37,201 bases of DNA from Lyngbya sp. CCAP 1446/10 (GTDB taxonomy: Bacteria > Cyanobacteriota > Cyanobacteriia > Cyanobacteriales > Microcoleaceae): positions 1 to 37,201 of the forward strand of contig NZ_JAIGNI010000058.1 of NCBI RefSeq assembly GCF_026130175.1, given 5' to 3'. Each line of letters begins with the position of its first letter. Positions within the stretch are counted from its first letter, which is position 1. Positions 7,488-15,621 of the stretch are shown here, piece after piece. Made by a program: the position numbers and the translations under genes. Under the pieces are notes generated by a model. That model saw only the letters and a program-made list of their open reading frames with translations. It searched no databases and was not told where the DNA came from.

Positions 7488-7573
7488 AGATCCCCCTAAA
7501 TCCCCCTTAAGAAGGGGGACTTTGAGAAGAAAGGCTCTTTTCCCCCCTTTTTTAAGGGGGTTAGGGGGGATCT
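7488..7573. repeat. MITE-like palindromic element (AGATCCCCC ends)
   Basis: The ends AGATCCCCCTAAATCCCCC (from 7488) and its near-complement (to 7573) form terminal inverted repeats of about 22 bp around a core of about 40 bp. CCCCCTTAA/TTAAGGGGG motifs of this kind are a common dispersed palindrome in filamentous cyanobacteria. It separates the convergent immunity and glycoside hydrolase genes and may end both transcripts. Its right edge supplies part of the TAG stop codon of the glycoside hydrolase gene. Confidence 0.8.
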
Positions 7574-8900
7574 AAGGCTTGATAGTCAACAAGTAACCTT
7601 CATGAACATTGAAGTTAGGAATAACATAAGTCAAGCTGTTTCTATCAACCGAAACACTTACTTCTTTAACCGTGACCAGCTTTTTCACAGCCCCTTCTAG
7701 ATTGTTGGGAATCTTCTCTAATTTTAGACTAACTTTTTGACCCTTTTGAATACCTAGCTGCTGCAAATTCATCAGATTCAACGTAACGGTTGTTGCTGAC
7801 GAATAATTGCGATCGAAATAACCCAAAAGCACCTGTGCTTTACCTTCAGAATTTGACTTACTGGCTAAAGCTACAAGGCGATCATGATCTGACTTACTTA
7901 GCACCCGCGAATTAACTCCATCAGCATAAGCTTTGTAAGTCCACCAAGCAGCCCTCGGCTCAAAAGTATTAGGCGTAACCATCCCACTCAGCGTATTATT
8001 GAAGCAATTGCTAACTTTTTTACCGACTGTTGTATCCCAACAAGCTCTGCAAGCACCATCAGCTTTTGCATACTCCAAATTAGACAAATAACCTAAAATT
8101 TCCCCCGGTTGATACTGCGCTAATTCTCCAACAATTTCGTTGACATAAATCTTTTGCAACTTCAGTTCCTTGTAAGAAGGACTTTGTTGAAAATTGCGCT
8201 TGGCATCGAATACGTGGTCGTCCACAAATAAAATTATGGTATCGTTTAGTTCGTGCCAAGCTAGAAAATTTACTTCTAGTTTGTTCGCTTTACAGTAATC
8301 CAAAAAAGCCGCGAGATATTCTTTGTTGTAAGTGCTGATGCTCGGCCCGCCAATCATGGCTGACGGCCCCAATTCTTCCCGCAAGATTTTGTAAGCTCTT
8401 TTGTAAGTTTCAAAGAATTGTTCTCTGCTTCCCTTCCAAAACGGATTTACTAAGTCCGGTTCGTTCCAGATATCCCAAATAATTTTTTTGCCCTTATTTT
8501 GCTGGGCTAACTGTCGGATGAAGGCTTCCCACGCGGGATAATTTTGATAGGGCCAGCCTTTGGGATTGCTACCATAGCCCCACAAGTCACTGACTAATAG
8601 TTGAAATTCGGCTCCGCTGGCGATTACGCGATCGTAAATATCGAGTCTTCCGGCGCGCCACAGCTTCGGCTGCAAGGGCTTGACCAAGCTGTCCGGGGGG
8701 TTGCTGGGGTCGATTCCGTGCAGGATGCCGCTCATGGACGTGATGCCGGTGGCTGGTTGTCCAAAATCGACTGTGACGTTCGATCGCATTTGGGCGATCG
8801 CATTTGGCTGTCCAAAATACGCGATTAACAGGACAGTTACCACAGCTAAGCAAATTGGCAGCAGTTTATTAATAGGTTTGAACTTGAAGGTGAATTGCAT
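7572..8900 (-). CDS. Exported glycoside hydrolase-like protein (GH39-like barrel)
   Basis: A 442-residue protein with an N-terminal signal peptide (1-36; hydrophobic 13-29, AIA-type end). The mature part looks like a clan-A (beta/alpha)8-barrel glycosidase. IIWDIWNEPDL at 140-150 places the acid/base Glu at E147 after the usual Asn, and IYVNEIVGE at 251-259 offers E255 as the likely nucleophile. A C-terminal beta-rich domain (about 330-442) is also typical of GH39-like enzymes. Substrate unknown, probably an extracellular or cell-surface polysaccharide. It follows a large glycosyltransferase on the same strand with 138 bp between them, interrupted by a long inverted repeat. Assignment to GH39 specifically is tentative. 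Confidence 0.7.
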   Translation of the reverse strand: MQFTFKFKPINKLLPICLAVVTVLLIAYFGQPNAIAQMRSNVTVDFGQPATGITSMSGILHGIDPSNPPDSLVKPLQPKLWRAGRLDIYDRVIASGAEFQLLVSDLWGYGSNPKGWPYQNYPAWEAFIRQLAQQNKGKKIIWDIWNEPDLVNPFWKGSREQFFETYKRAYKILREELGPSAMIGGPSISTYNKEYLAAFLDYCKANKLEVNFLAWHELNDTIILFVDDHVFDAKRNFQQSPSYKELKLQKIYVNEIVGELAQYQPGEILGYLSNLEYAKADGACRACWDTTVGKKVSNCFNNTLSGMVTPNTFEPRAAWWTYKAYADGVNSRVLSKSDHDRLVALASKSNSEGKAQVLLGYFDRNYSSATTVTLNLMNLQQLGIQKGQKVSLKLEKIPNNLEGAVKKLVTVKEVSVSVDRNSLTYVIPNFNVHEGYLLTIKP

Positions 8901-8942
8901 ATTGTATGTGGTGGCGAATAGAAAAAGACTTCAATGCAATAA

Positions 8943-9008
8943 AGGTATGTAGTTGCGCTTGGGCGCTTTTTTCTATATGAAAGAACGCCCAAGCGAAACA
9001 ACGTACCT
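8943..9008. repeat. Long inverted repeat between glycosyltransferase and glycosidase genes
   Basis: The arms 8943-8972 and 8980-9008 pair over nearly 30 bp (core CGCTTGGGCG/CGCCCAAGCG) with a 7-base loop. It lies 30 bp after the stop of the upstream glycosyltransferase and 43 bp before the start of the glycosidase. Read on the minus strand it could end or attenuate transcription between the two genes. A dispersed palindromic repeat is the alternative. Confidence 0.65.
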
Positions 9009-9038
9009 CAAATTTTTAGGAATCAAACTCAAAAAGTT

Positions 9039-12000
9039 CTAACGAACAGACAAAGCAACTTCAAAACCCTGTACTAATTCCATTAATTCTTGCCAAGCTT
9101 CGGAATTAATTAACGAACAAGTATCAAGTTGACCACCCTTTTCTGAAGATAAGGCAACAAAATTTGTGATCCAACTCAAGATAGTTTCGCTTGTCAACAA
9201 TGGCGTGCATTTCCAAGCTGACTGCAACTTGTCAAGCATCCCAGACTGATCTCCGCGATCCCAAGCTTGCCATGCCTGCCATACTAGATAATAGTAATAG
9301 AGCATACTGTCAACTTTTTCGATCTGCTTTTGGACTTTGGGGGCGATCCTCTTCGAGGGGTTCGCTAACGCAAATTCATCTTGATTGCCGCTAGCAGACA
9401 AGACTTGGGCGACAACTTCTGCGTATTCCAAAACCATCCGTTCTTCCTTAAAAAGCTCTTCTGCCCGCAGTTTACAAGCTTGTCCTGCTAGTCTCCGCAA
9501 TTCAGGATTTTGGGCCCAGAGTTCTACCGTTGTGGCTAACTCTTGTGCTGTCTGTTGCGAATCAATTGTCGGATCGGCGATTAACTTTCCGGTATCTCCC
9601 AACTCTTCAGGAATGCCGCTGACTGCTGTAGCAATTACGGGCAATCCTTTCGCCATTGCTTCCATCACTGCTAGCGGCATTCCCTCTGCTTTGGATGATA
9701 AAATAAAGATGTCGCTGGCATCTAACCAATCGGCAATATCCCACCGCTGGCCGATGAATTTAACTTGTTCGGTGACTCCTAATTCGCTGACAGTTGCTCT
9801 CAATTCCGGCTCCATATTATCGTGAGTGGTGGAACCTGGGCCGGCCCAAACGAAATATAGCTGGGGCCAAATTGGCAGATTTTTTAGTTTGGCGATCGCC
9901 TGCAATTGATACTGATATCCTTTAATTGGAGTCAGTCTCGCCGCCGTGAAACAAACCACAGCCTCTTCGGGGATGCCTTGTTCTTGGCGCAGGCGTTGGC
10001 GAGTTGAGAGATTGGGCGGTTCAAAGTAATTGTTCGGCCTGCCGTAATAAATGACTTTTCCCTGTTCCAGAGGCATTTTGAACAAACTCTTGAACAAGTT
10101 TAAATTTTCGTGGGAAACAGCGATTGCGGCTTTGGCTAAATTGTACTGATAGGCCACTGCATCGAAATAGGGAACTTGATCTCCGCGGTTGAAATGTTGA
10201 TAAGTGCGATCGATATAACCGAGAGTAATTACATAAGGTATGTTTTGCTTGATCGCAACTTGTTTCGCCGCAAAATTTGCCATCGGCCAGCCATCGCTAA
10301 ATATAATTAAATCCGGTTGAGCTTCCGCATAAATTCTTTCAGCATCCGTACAATTGTAGGCAATTCGCAAAAACTCCCTCATTGTATCGAACTCCAGCCA
10401 AATATGCTCGATACCTAGCTGCTGCTGTTCGGTAATTAAAGGATTAGAAGCTTTAGTTTGCACGCTAGTAACTCGGTAGCCGTCCGCTGCTAATTTGCAA
10501 AGCAGCGAGTGGTTGAACTGCGCCAAACCACCGATTCCGTGGTCTTCTGCGTACAGCAGTACGTGCGGTGCAAGTTTGCGGCCAATTGAACTAGGCGCTG
10601 ATTTAAATTGATAGATATTGTTGACAGCCTCCGCTACTATGTCTTGCCATTCTTGTAAATTGGTTAAGGCATAGGCATCAAAATTGTTGCTGTATTCTTG
10701 CGAAGAAACTCTAAAAGTTTCCAACCATTTAAAAACAGTTTCAGATCCACTATAAGGAGTATAGTACAGAGATTTTCTCAAGCACTCGACCATCTCTGCC
10801 AAATATCCGTCGCGATACATTCGCCACGCTATCCACACTAAACACTTGTAACGTTCTGCATTTTTTAATTGGCGTATGCGATCGGGCAAGTCTGGTCTGG
10901 CGAAGAAGTTATCCATCACAATTTCCATACTTTTCATAACTTTTTGCCCACCGGACATCAGATTTTGATCATGCTGGCGATAGCAGGTTAATATCTCTTT
11001 CAACCAAACACATTTGCAGCCTTTTAAAGTCAAACGCAAAGCAAAATCTAAATCTTCTGTTGGCGGAAAGCGAGGGTCAAAACCGCCCAGACGTTCCCAC
11101 CACTCGCGTCGCAGCATTATCGCGCTGGGACGCACACTTTTGTACAAGACAAAGGTTTCTAAATTTAAGTTTGGCGAATCTTCCCAAGGCATGGCTGGGT
11201 AGATATCTTTTCCGGTTTCATCGACCATTAACCAGCCGTTTTGTACCATCCCTAAAGAGGGGTTAGCTTCAAAACAAGCAATTTGTTTGGCGAGTTTTTC
11301 CGGCAGAAAAAAGTCGTCGGCATCTAGAAAAGCTAAAAATTCGCCTTTAGCCAGTTCGCAAGCGCGATTTCGAGCTATTGCAGCTCCTTGATTTTCCTGA
11401 TAGACATACTGAATCAAATCGCCGTAAGGGTCTAAAACTTGGCGAGTGTTGTCTGTAGAACCATCGTCTATGACAATAATTTCCCAGTTTTTGTAAGTTT
11501 GATCTAAAACGCTTTCGACCGCTCTAACAATGTAGCGCTCGCTGTTGTAGGTCGGGATAATGACGCTGACCCGCGTTGTTTTTTTTGGAAGTATGCTAGT
11601 CATTAACTGTTGCCATTGTGGTAAGTTTCTTAAAGATTGGGAATCGAGAGTAAGCCCGTAAGCTTTAGAGATAGAATCCAGACGTTTGATCCAATTTATT
11701 ACAGTTTCTGCGGGAGAATAAGGACTGTAGCTAAAAGATTTTTGGTAAAATTCAACTGCTTCTACTGGATAGCCACTATAGTACAATTGCCACGCCATCC
11801 AAGTCAATGCTTCGTAGAAAGCCGGATTTTCTAAATCGCGGATGTGCTGCGGCAAATCAGGACGAGCGAAAAATTGCTGTTTTAAGGTAATAAAAAGATT
11901 TGCTTGTTTGAGGGCTTTTTTTATTGATACATTTTGGTCGTGCTGGCGGTAGGATACTGTCACTTGAGGCAGCCAAGCTGCTGCACAACCCAACAGTGCT

Positions 12001-12566
12001 AAACGTAGGACTAAATCTGAATCGTCTACTGAATCAAATTCTGAATTAAACCCGCTTGCAATTTCTAGCCACTGGCGCGAAAACATCATGGCGCTGGGAA
12101 GTACGGGCATTTCTACTATCCAAGTTTCTAAGTCTAATTTGGGGAAATACTCCCAAGGTTTGATATCTGAAATTCTCTCGCCTTGTTTGTTAACTAAACG
12201 CCAGCCGCTGTTGACAATTCCTAATGATGGTTGCTGGCGAAACAGCGCTATTTGTGCTGCTAATTTATCTGGCAAAAAGAAGTCATCTTGATCTAAAAAT
12301 GCTATGAATTCGCCTTTTGCTTCCTGAATTCCTCGGTTGCGGGCGGCTGCTACTCCTTGATTTTCCTGATAAATGTAGCGAATTCTGTCAAAATAAGGCT
12401 GCAATACCTGATGTGTCTCATCTGTCGAACCGTCGTCTACAACAATAATTTCCCAATCTGTAAAGGTTTGGCTTAGGCCGCTTTCTACGGCTTGCACGAT
12501 GTAGCGATCGCCATTGTATGCTGGTATAATTACGCTGACTTGCGGTGTCTGAGTCGCTGCTGACAT
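9039..12566 (-). CDS. Three-domain glycosyltransferase (GT2-GT2-GT4) with helical modules
   Basis: A 1175-residue multi-enzyme. Residues 9-230 are a GT-A fold GT2 domain (VSVIIPAYNGDRYI, then VVDDGSTD and a FLDQDDF metal site). Residues 332-552 are a second GT2 domain (VSVIIPTYNSERYI, IDDGSTD, FLDADDF). Residues 665-1058 are a GT-B fold GT4 domain (GIGGLAQFN, AARLTPIKGYQYQL, and an E-G-M-P-L-A-V-M-E-A-M-A-K-G donor site near 961). After each catalytic domain comes a related helical module of about 95 residues: 232-326, 554-648 and 1079-1168. It probably assembles a surface polysaccharide or glycoprotein glycan by adding several sugars. The minus-strand leader carries GAGGTAAATA before the ATG, a good ribosome binding site. 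A TTCCTTC array lies 21 bp upstream. The divergent neighbour is a TPR-methyltransferase. Confidence 0.88.
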   Translation of the reverse strand: MSAATQTPQVSVIIPAYNGDRYIVQAVESGLSQTFTDWEIIVVDDGSTDETHQVLQPYFDRIRYIYQENQGVAAARNRGIQEAKGEFIAFLDQDDFFLPDKLAAQIALFRQQPSLGIVNSGWRLVNKQGERISDIKPWEYFPKLDLETWIVEMPVLPSAMMFSRQWLEIASGFNSEFDSVDDSDLVLRLALLGCAAAWLPQVTVSYRQHDQNVSIKKALKQANLFITLKQQFFARPDLPQHIRDLENPAFYEALTWMAWQLYYSGYPVEAVEFYQKSFSYSPYSPAETVINWIKRLDSISKAYGLTLDSQSLRNLPQWQQLMTSILPKKTTRVSVIIPTYNSERYIVRAVESVLDQTYKNWEIIVIDDGSTDNTRQVLDPYGDLIQYVYQENQGAAIARNRACELAKGEFLAFLDADDFFLPEKLAKQIACFEANPSLGMVQNGWLMVDETGKDIYPAMPWEDSPNLNLETFVLYKSVRPSAIMLRREWWERLGGFDPRFPPTEDLDFALRLTLKGCKCVWLKEILTCYRQHDQNLMSGGQKVMKSMEIVMDNFFARPDLPDRIRQLKNAERYKCLVWIAWRMYRDGYLAEMVECLRKSLYYTPYSGSETVFKWLETFRVSSQEYSNNFDAYALTNLQEWQDIVAEAVNNIYQFKSAPSSIGRKLAPHVLLYAEDHGIGGLAQFNHSLLCKLAADGYRVTSVQTKASNPLITEQQQLGIEHIWLEFDTMREFLRIAYNCTDAERIYAEAQPDLIIFSDGWPMANFAAKQVAIKQNIPYVITLGYIDRTYQHFNRGDQVPYFDAVAYQYNLAKAAIAVSHENLNLFKSLFKMPLEQGKVIYYGRPNNYFEPPNLSTRQRLRQEQGIPEEAVVCFTAARLTPIKGYQYQLQAIAKLKNLPIWPQLYFVWAGPGSTTHDNMEPELRATVSELGVTEQVKFIGQRWDIADWLDASDIFILSSKAEGMPLAVMEAMAKGLPVIATAVSGIPEELGDTGKLIADPTIDSQQTAQELATTVELWAQNPELRRLAGQACKLRAEELFKEERMVLEYAEVVAQVLSASGNQDEFALANPSKRIAPKVQKQIEKVDSMLYYYYLVWQAWQAWDRGDQSGMLDKLQSAWKCTPLLTSETILSWITNFVALSSEKGGQLDTCSLINSEAWQELMELVQGFEVALSVR

Positions 12567-12883
12567 TATTTACCTCGCTGTTAAGTAGAAGGAAGAAGGA
12601 AGAAGGAAGAAGGAAGAGGGAAGAAGACATATACAGCAAGCTTGAGCGCGAGTCGTATTTTGCGTTTTATGCGTGGATTTACTTAACCTGTTGCTATCTT
12701 AGTTTAATCGAAATTGGTTTTTCCTTAACTTTTATGCAAATTAACTTAAAGTTCGATCGCACAAATGGTCATGCAGGCGATACGGTATTTACAGCTAAGC
12801 AGATGTCTGTGCATGAGTTAAAACTTAGACAAGTTTTGCTCTACAATCATACATGGAATTATTACTAAACAGGAACGCAAAAA
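12567..12883. other. Divergent intergenic region, 317 bp
   Basis: This region separates the divergent glycosyltransferase and TPR-methyltransferase genes and should hold both promoters. The left part contains the heptamer array at 12588-12625. The rest is AT-rich without repeats, and I see no gene or convincing operator. Confidence 0.55.
12588..12625 (-). repeat. TTCCTTC heptamer array upstream of glycosyltransferase
   Basis: About five copies of GAAGGAA on the plus strand, i.e. TTCCTTC on the strand of the glycosyltransferase gene, with one GAGGGAA variant. It lies 21 bp upstream of that gene's ATG. Confidence 0.85.
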
Positions 12884-15202
12884 GTGAATTCAGAAATAGT
12901 AGCACTAGATTCTCAACAACAGGCAGAAATATATTTAGCTTTAGGGCAGTTGGATCGGGCGATCGCACTTTGCCACCAAATTCTCGCATCCCACCCCGAT
13001 TCCGCCGAGACTTGCAAAACCCTAGGAAAGGCGCTGCAAGCTCAGGGTAAGCTAGAAGACGCGCGGTATTGGTATAAAGTTGCGATCGCCCAAAAACCCG
13101 ATTTTGCCGAAGCTTTTGCTAACCTCGGCACAGTCTGCGCTAGTTTGCAACAGTGGCAAGAGGCGATCGACTGTTACCAAAAAGCGATCGCCCTGCAACC
13201 AGACTTTGCAGGATTTTACCGCAATTTGAGCCGAATATTTACCGAAGTCGGTCAAGCTGAGCAAGCAGCCGACTGTTGGTATCAAGCACTCAGCGTGGAA
13301 CCGATCGAAATACCGGAAGAATATCTAGATTTGGGCAATACTTTGTTGGCACAAAACAAGCCAGAAAAAGCCCTAGTTTGTTACCACCGCACTATTTATT
13401 TAAACTCTAGTTGTTGTGAGGCTTACTGCAAATTGGCAGAAGCTGCTAGCGCGCTGAAACAGTGGGACGAAGCTATTGTTAACTACCGCAAAGCTATTAA
13501 GCTTCAACCGGATATTTCCGATTTTTATTACAAATTAGGCAATGTTTTGCAAGCCAAGGGACTATGGAACGAAGCCGATGCTGCCTACCGCGAAAGTATT
13601 GAATTGAATCCAAATTCTTTTTGGTCTTACAACAATTTAGGCGAAGTTCTAATGAAGTTAGAGCAATGGCAAGAAGCTGTCATTATCTACCGCACGGCTG
13701 TGGAAATTAACCCAGATTTTTCTTGGTCTTACTATAGCATCGGCGAAGCTTGGAGCAAATTAGAAAAATGGTCGGAGTCCGCCGCAGCATACCAGCGCGC
13801 TGTTGACTTAGACCCAAATTTTTCGGGTTCTTGTCACAAGTTGGGAGATGCGCTTTTTCAATTAGAAAAATGGTCGGAAGCTGCCGCAGCCTACCAGCGG
13901 GCGATCGCCCTTAATTCCGATTTTTTTTGGTCTCATTATAACTTAGCATTAACTTTAGCTAAACTCCAGGATTGGTTGGCAGCAATCTTTGCCTACCAGC
14001 GGGCGATCGAACTCAATCCAGATTTTTCTTGGACTTACCACAATTTAGGAGAACCGCTGTTAAAAACCCAGCAGTGGAAAGCAGCAGCTACCGCTTATCA
14101 GCGTGCTATTGAACTCAACCCCAATTTTTCTTGGTCTTATTACAATTTAGGCGATGCTTTGACTGAGATCCACAACTGGAATGAGGCTGTTTCTGCTTAC
14201 CTTTGTGCGCTACAAATCGAGCCAGATCTCCCGAAGATTTACACCAAGTTAGGCGATGCTCTCATCAAAAGAGTTCCGGCAGATTTAGACGCCGCAACCA
14301 GTTACTATCACCACGAATTGCCACCACTGCACGCTCCTGAATTTTACTGCGAAATCGCCCAAAAGTTTGCCGAGAGCGATCGCCTAGATGAAGCTACAGT
14401 CTTGTACTTGATGGCGTTAGAAATTCGGCCGCAAGATGCCGCAATATCCGGGAAATTAGCGGAAATTTTGCAGAAAAAGGACTCGGCGGGCGATCGCACT
14501 ATATTATCAGAGTTGGAGAATGACGATATTCGCGATCGCTACATTGCCCGAGTCGTCAAAAATCAGACTTTTGCAGAAGTCGGCGGATTGTGGGGCACCG
14601 TCAACGAAAAAGTATCTGTAGCTAGCAAATACGGTGCAGTTTCTCTGACAATGATTGATGCCGCGCCCGCATCCATAAAGATTTGGGATGATTTTCGCGA
14701 TCGCATGGCAAGTTTAAATATTGCTAATTATAATTGTATCAGTCAAGATATAACTCACATTCAGCTTGCAGAAATTGGCGAGCCTTACGATGTAGTTCAT
14801 TGTGCAGGAGTTTTCTACCATCACCCCCATCCTTTGCAAATTTTAACCGGCTTGCGTCAAATAACAGGGCAGTATTTAATCTTAACTTCAGCAATTACCC
14901 AAGAACTTATAGAAAACGAACGAGGACGCTACGAAATTCCAGCTTCTGGAGTAATCTTCATTCCCGCTTTAGGCGAAGCAGAACGAGCTATCTTAGCAGC
15001 TTACTGGCAGCAGTATACCTACGGCACACCAATTCTCGGAGTAATTGAAAAAGCCGTTTTTGATATCAACGACTTTGGGCCGTGGTGGTGGCTGCCTACA
15101 GCTTCTGCTTTAGAATCTATGTGCAAAGTAGCTGGATTTAAGGTTTTAGATAAAGGATTGACTTGGTACAATAACGCTCTGACTCTACTGCTGGGGGTTT
15201 AA
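12884..15202 (+). CDS. TPR-repeat protein with C-terminal methyltransferase-like domain
   Basis: A 772-residue protein. Residues 10-530 consist of about 14 tetratricopeptide repeats of 34 residues (repeated W-x-E-A-x-x-x-Y and A-I-x-L-x-P-D-F patterns), with an aromatic-rich subset FSWSYYNLG around 240-430. Residues 553-772 look like a class I SAM-dependent methyltransferase: FAEVGGLWG at 563-571 as motif I, IDAAP as motif II and DVVHCAGVFYHHPHP at 636-650 as motif IV. Substrate unknown. TPR fusions of this type commonly occur with glycan or glycosyltransferase loci, fitting the divergent GT neighbour. The start is a GTG at 12884 preceded by AGGAACGCAAAAA, a plausible ribosome binding site. 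Confidence 0.83.
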   Translation: MNSEIVALDSQQQAEIYLALGQLDRAIALCHQILASHPDSAETCKTLGKALQAQGKLEDARYWYKVAIAQKPDFAEAFANLGTVCASLQQWQEAIDCYQKAIALQPDFAGFYRNLSRIFTEVGQAEQAADCWYQALSVEPIEIPEEYLDLGNTLLAQNKPEKALVCYHRTIYLNSSCCEAYCKLAEAASALKQWDEAIVNYRKAIKLQPDISDFYYKLGNVLQAKGLWNEADAAYRESIELNPNSFWSYNNLGEVLMKLEQWQEAVIIYRTAVEINPDFSWSYYSIGEAWSKLEKWSESAAAYQRAVDLDPNFSGSCHKLGDALFQLEKWSEAAAAYQRAIALNSDFFWSHYNLALTLAKLQDWLAAIFAYQRAIELNPDFSWTYHNLGEPLLKTQQWKAAATAYQRAIELNPNFSWSYYNLGDALTEIHNWNEAVSAYLCALQIEPDLPKIYTKLGDALIKRVPADLDAATSYYHHELPPLHAPEFYCEIAQKFAESDRLDEATVLYLMALEIRPQDAAISGKLAEILQKKDSAGDRTILSELENDDIRDRYIARVVKNQTFAEVGGLWGTVNEKVSVASKYGAVSLTMIDAAPASIKIWDDFRDRMASLNIANYNCISQDITHIQLAEIGEPYDVVHCAGVFYHHPHPLQILTGLRQITGQYLILTSAITQELIENERGRYEIPASGVIFIPALGEAERAILAAYWQQYTYGTPILGVIEKAVFDINDFGPWWWLPTASALESMCKVAGFKVLDKGLTWYNNALTLLLGV

Positions 15203-15621
15203 GGATTGTTCATTCAGTTGACAGTTGACAGTTGACAGTTGACAAAAGAACTCCGAGGATTGGAGTAATGAATAGTCTGATTTTAATTTCTCCCTACAAG
15301 TGTGGAGGCTTTAAACCAATTCTTTCAAGTAAACGAACAATAACAAAAATTGTGGACAAACCAATGGTTATAAACCCTGTTTTTGAGCATATTTATAGTT
15401 CTATCTCCCCAATATTTTTACTATGAACCACCTCTTTTGTGTAATTCAAAAATAAAAGATAGCAACCGTATCAGACGGTTAGGAATTGCTTAATTACCGA
15501 AAATCTTGATTGTTTCCGACTTATCAGTGGAGGATAACTAAGCCTTATTGCATCCGTTACATCCGTTACATCCGTTACACAATCCGTTGCCGAACTTCCT
15601 TTATATTTTGGAAAACAATCA
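15203..15621. other. Intergenic region, 419 bp
   Basis: This region contains the dispersed element copy A (15209-15330) and, near 15550-15578, a short direct repeat of CCGTTACAT (three to four copies). The promoter of the response-regulator/kinase gene should lie in the second half. No gene is supported; the small open frame here overlaps the dispersed element. Confidence 0.55.
15209..15330 (+). repeat. Dispersed CAGTTGA-headed element, copy A
   Basis: It starts TTCATTCAGTTGACAG with a CAGTTGA heptamer array (15215-15244), then GATTGGAGTAATGAATAG, GATTTTAATTTCTCCCT, and finally GGCTTTAAACCAATTCTTTC. The same order is found at 27157-27290 and, inverted, at 22772-22907. It is shorter than the others because a TACCTCTACCTGG block is missing. 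Confidence 0.8.

Noticed and set aside
15232..15426. Possible small gene within dispersed element copy A
   Set aside because: The start MNS-LILISP is shared with copy B and partly copy C, but the frame diverges or stops after it in the other copies, so there is no coding conservation.
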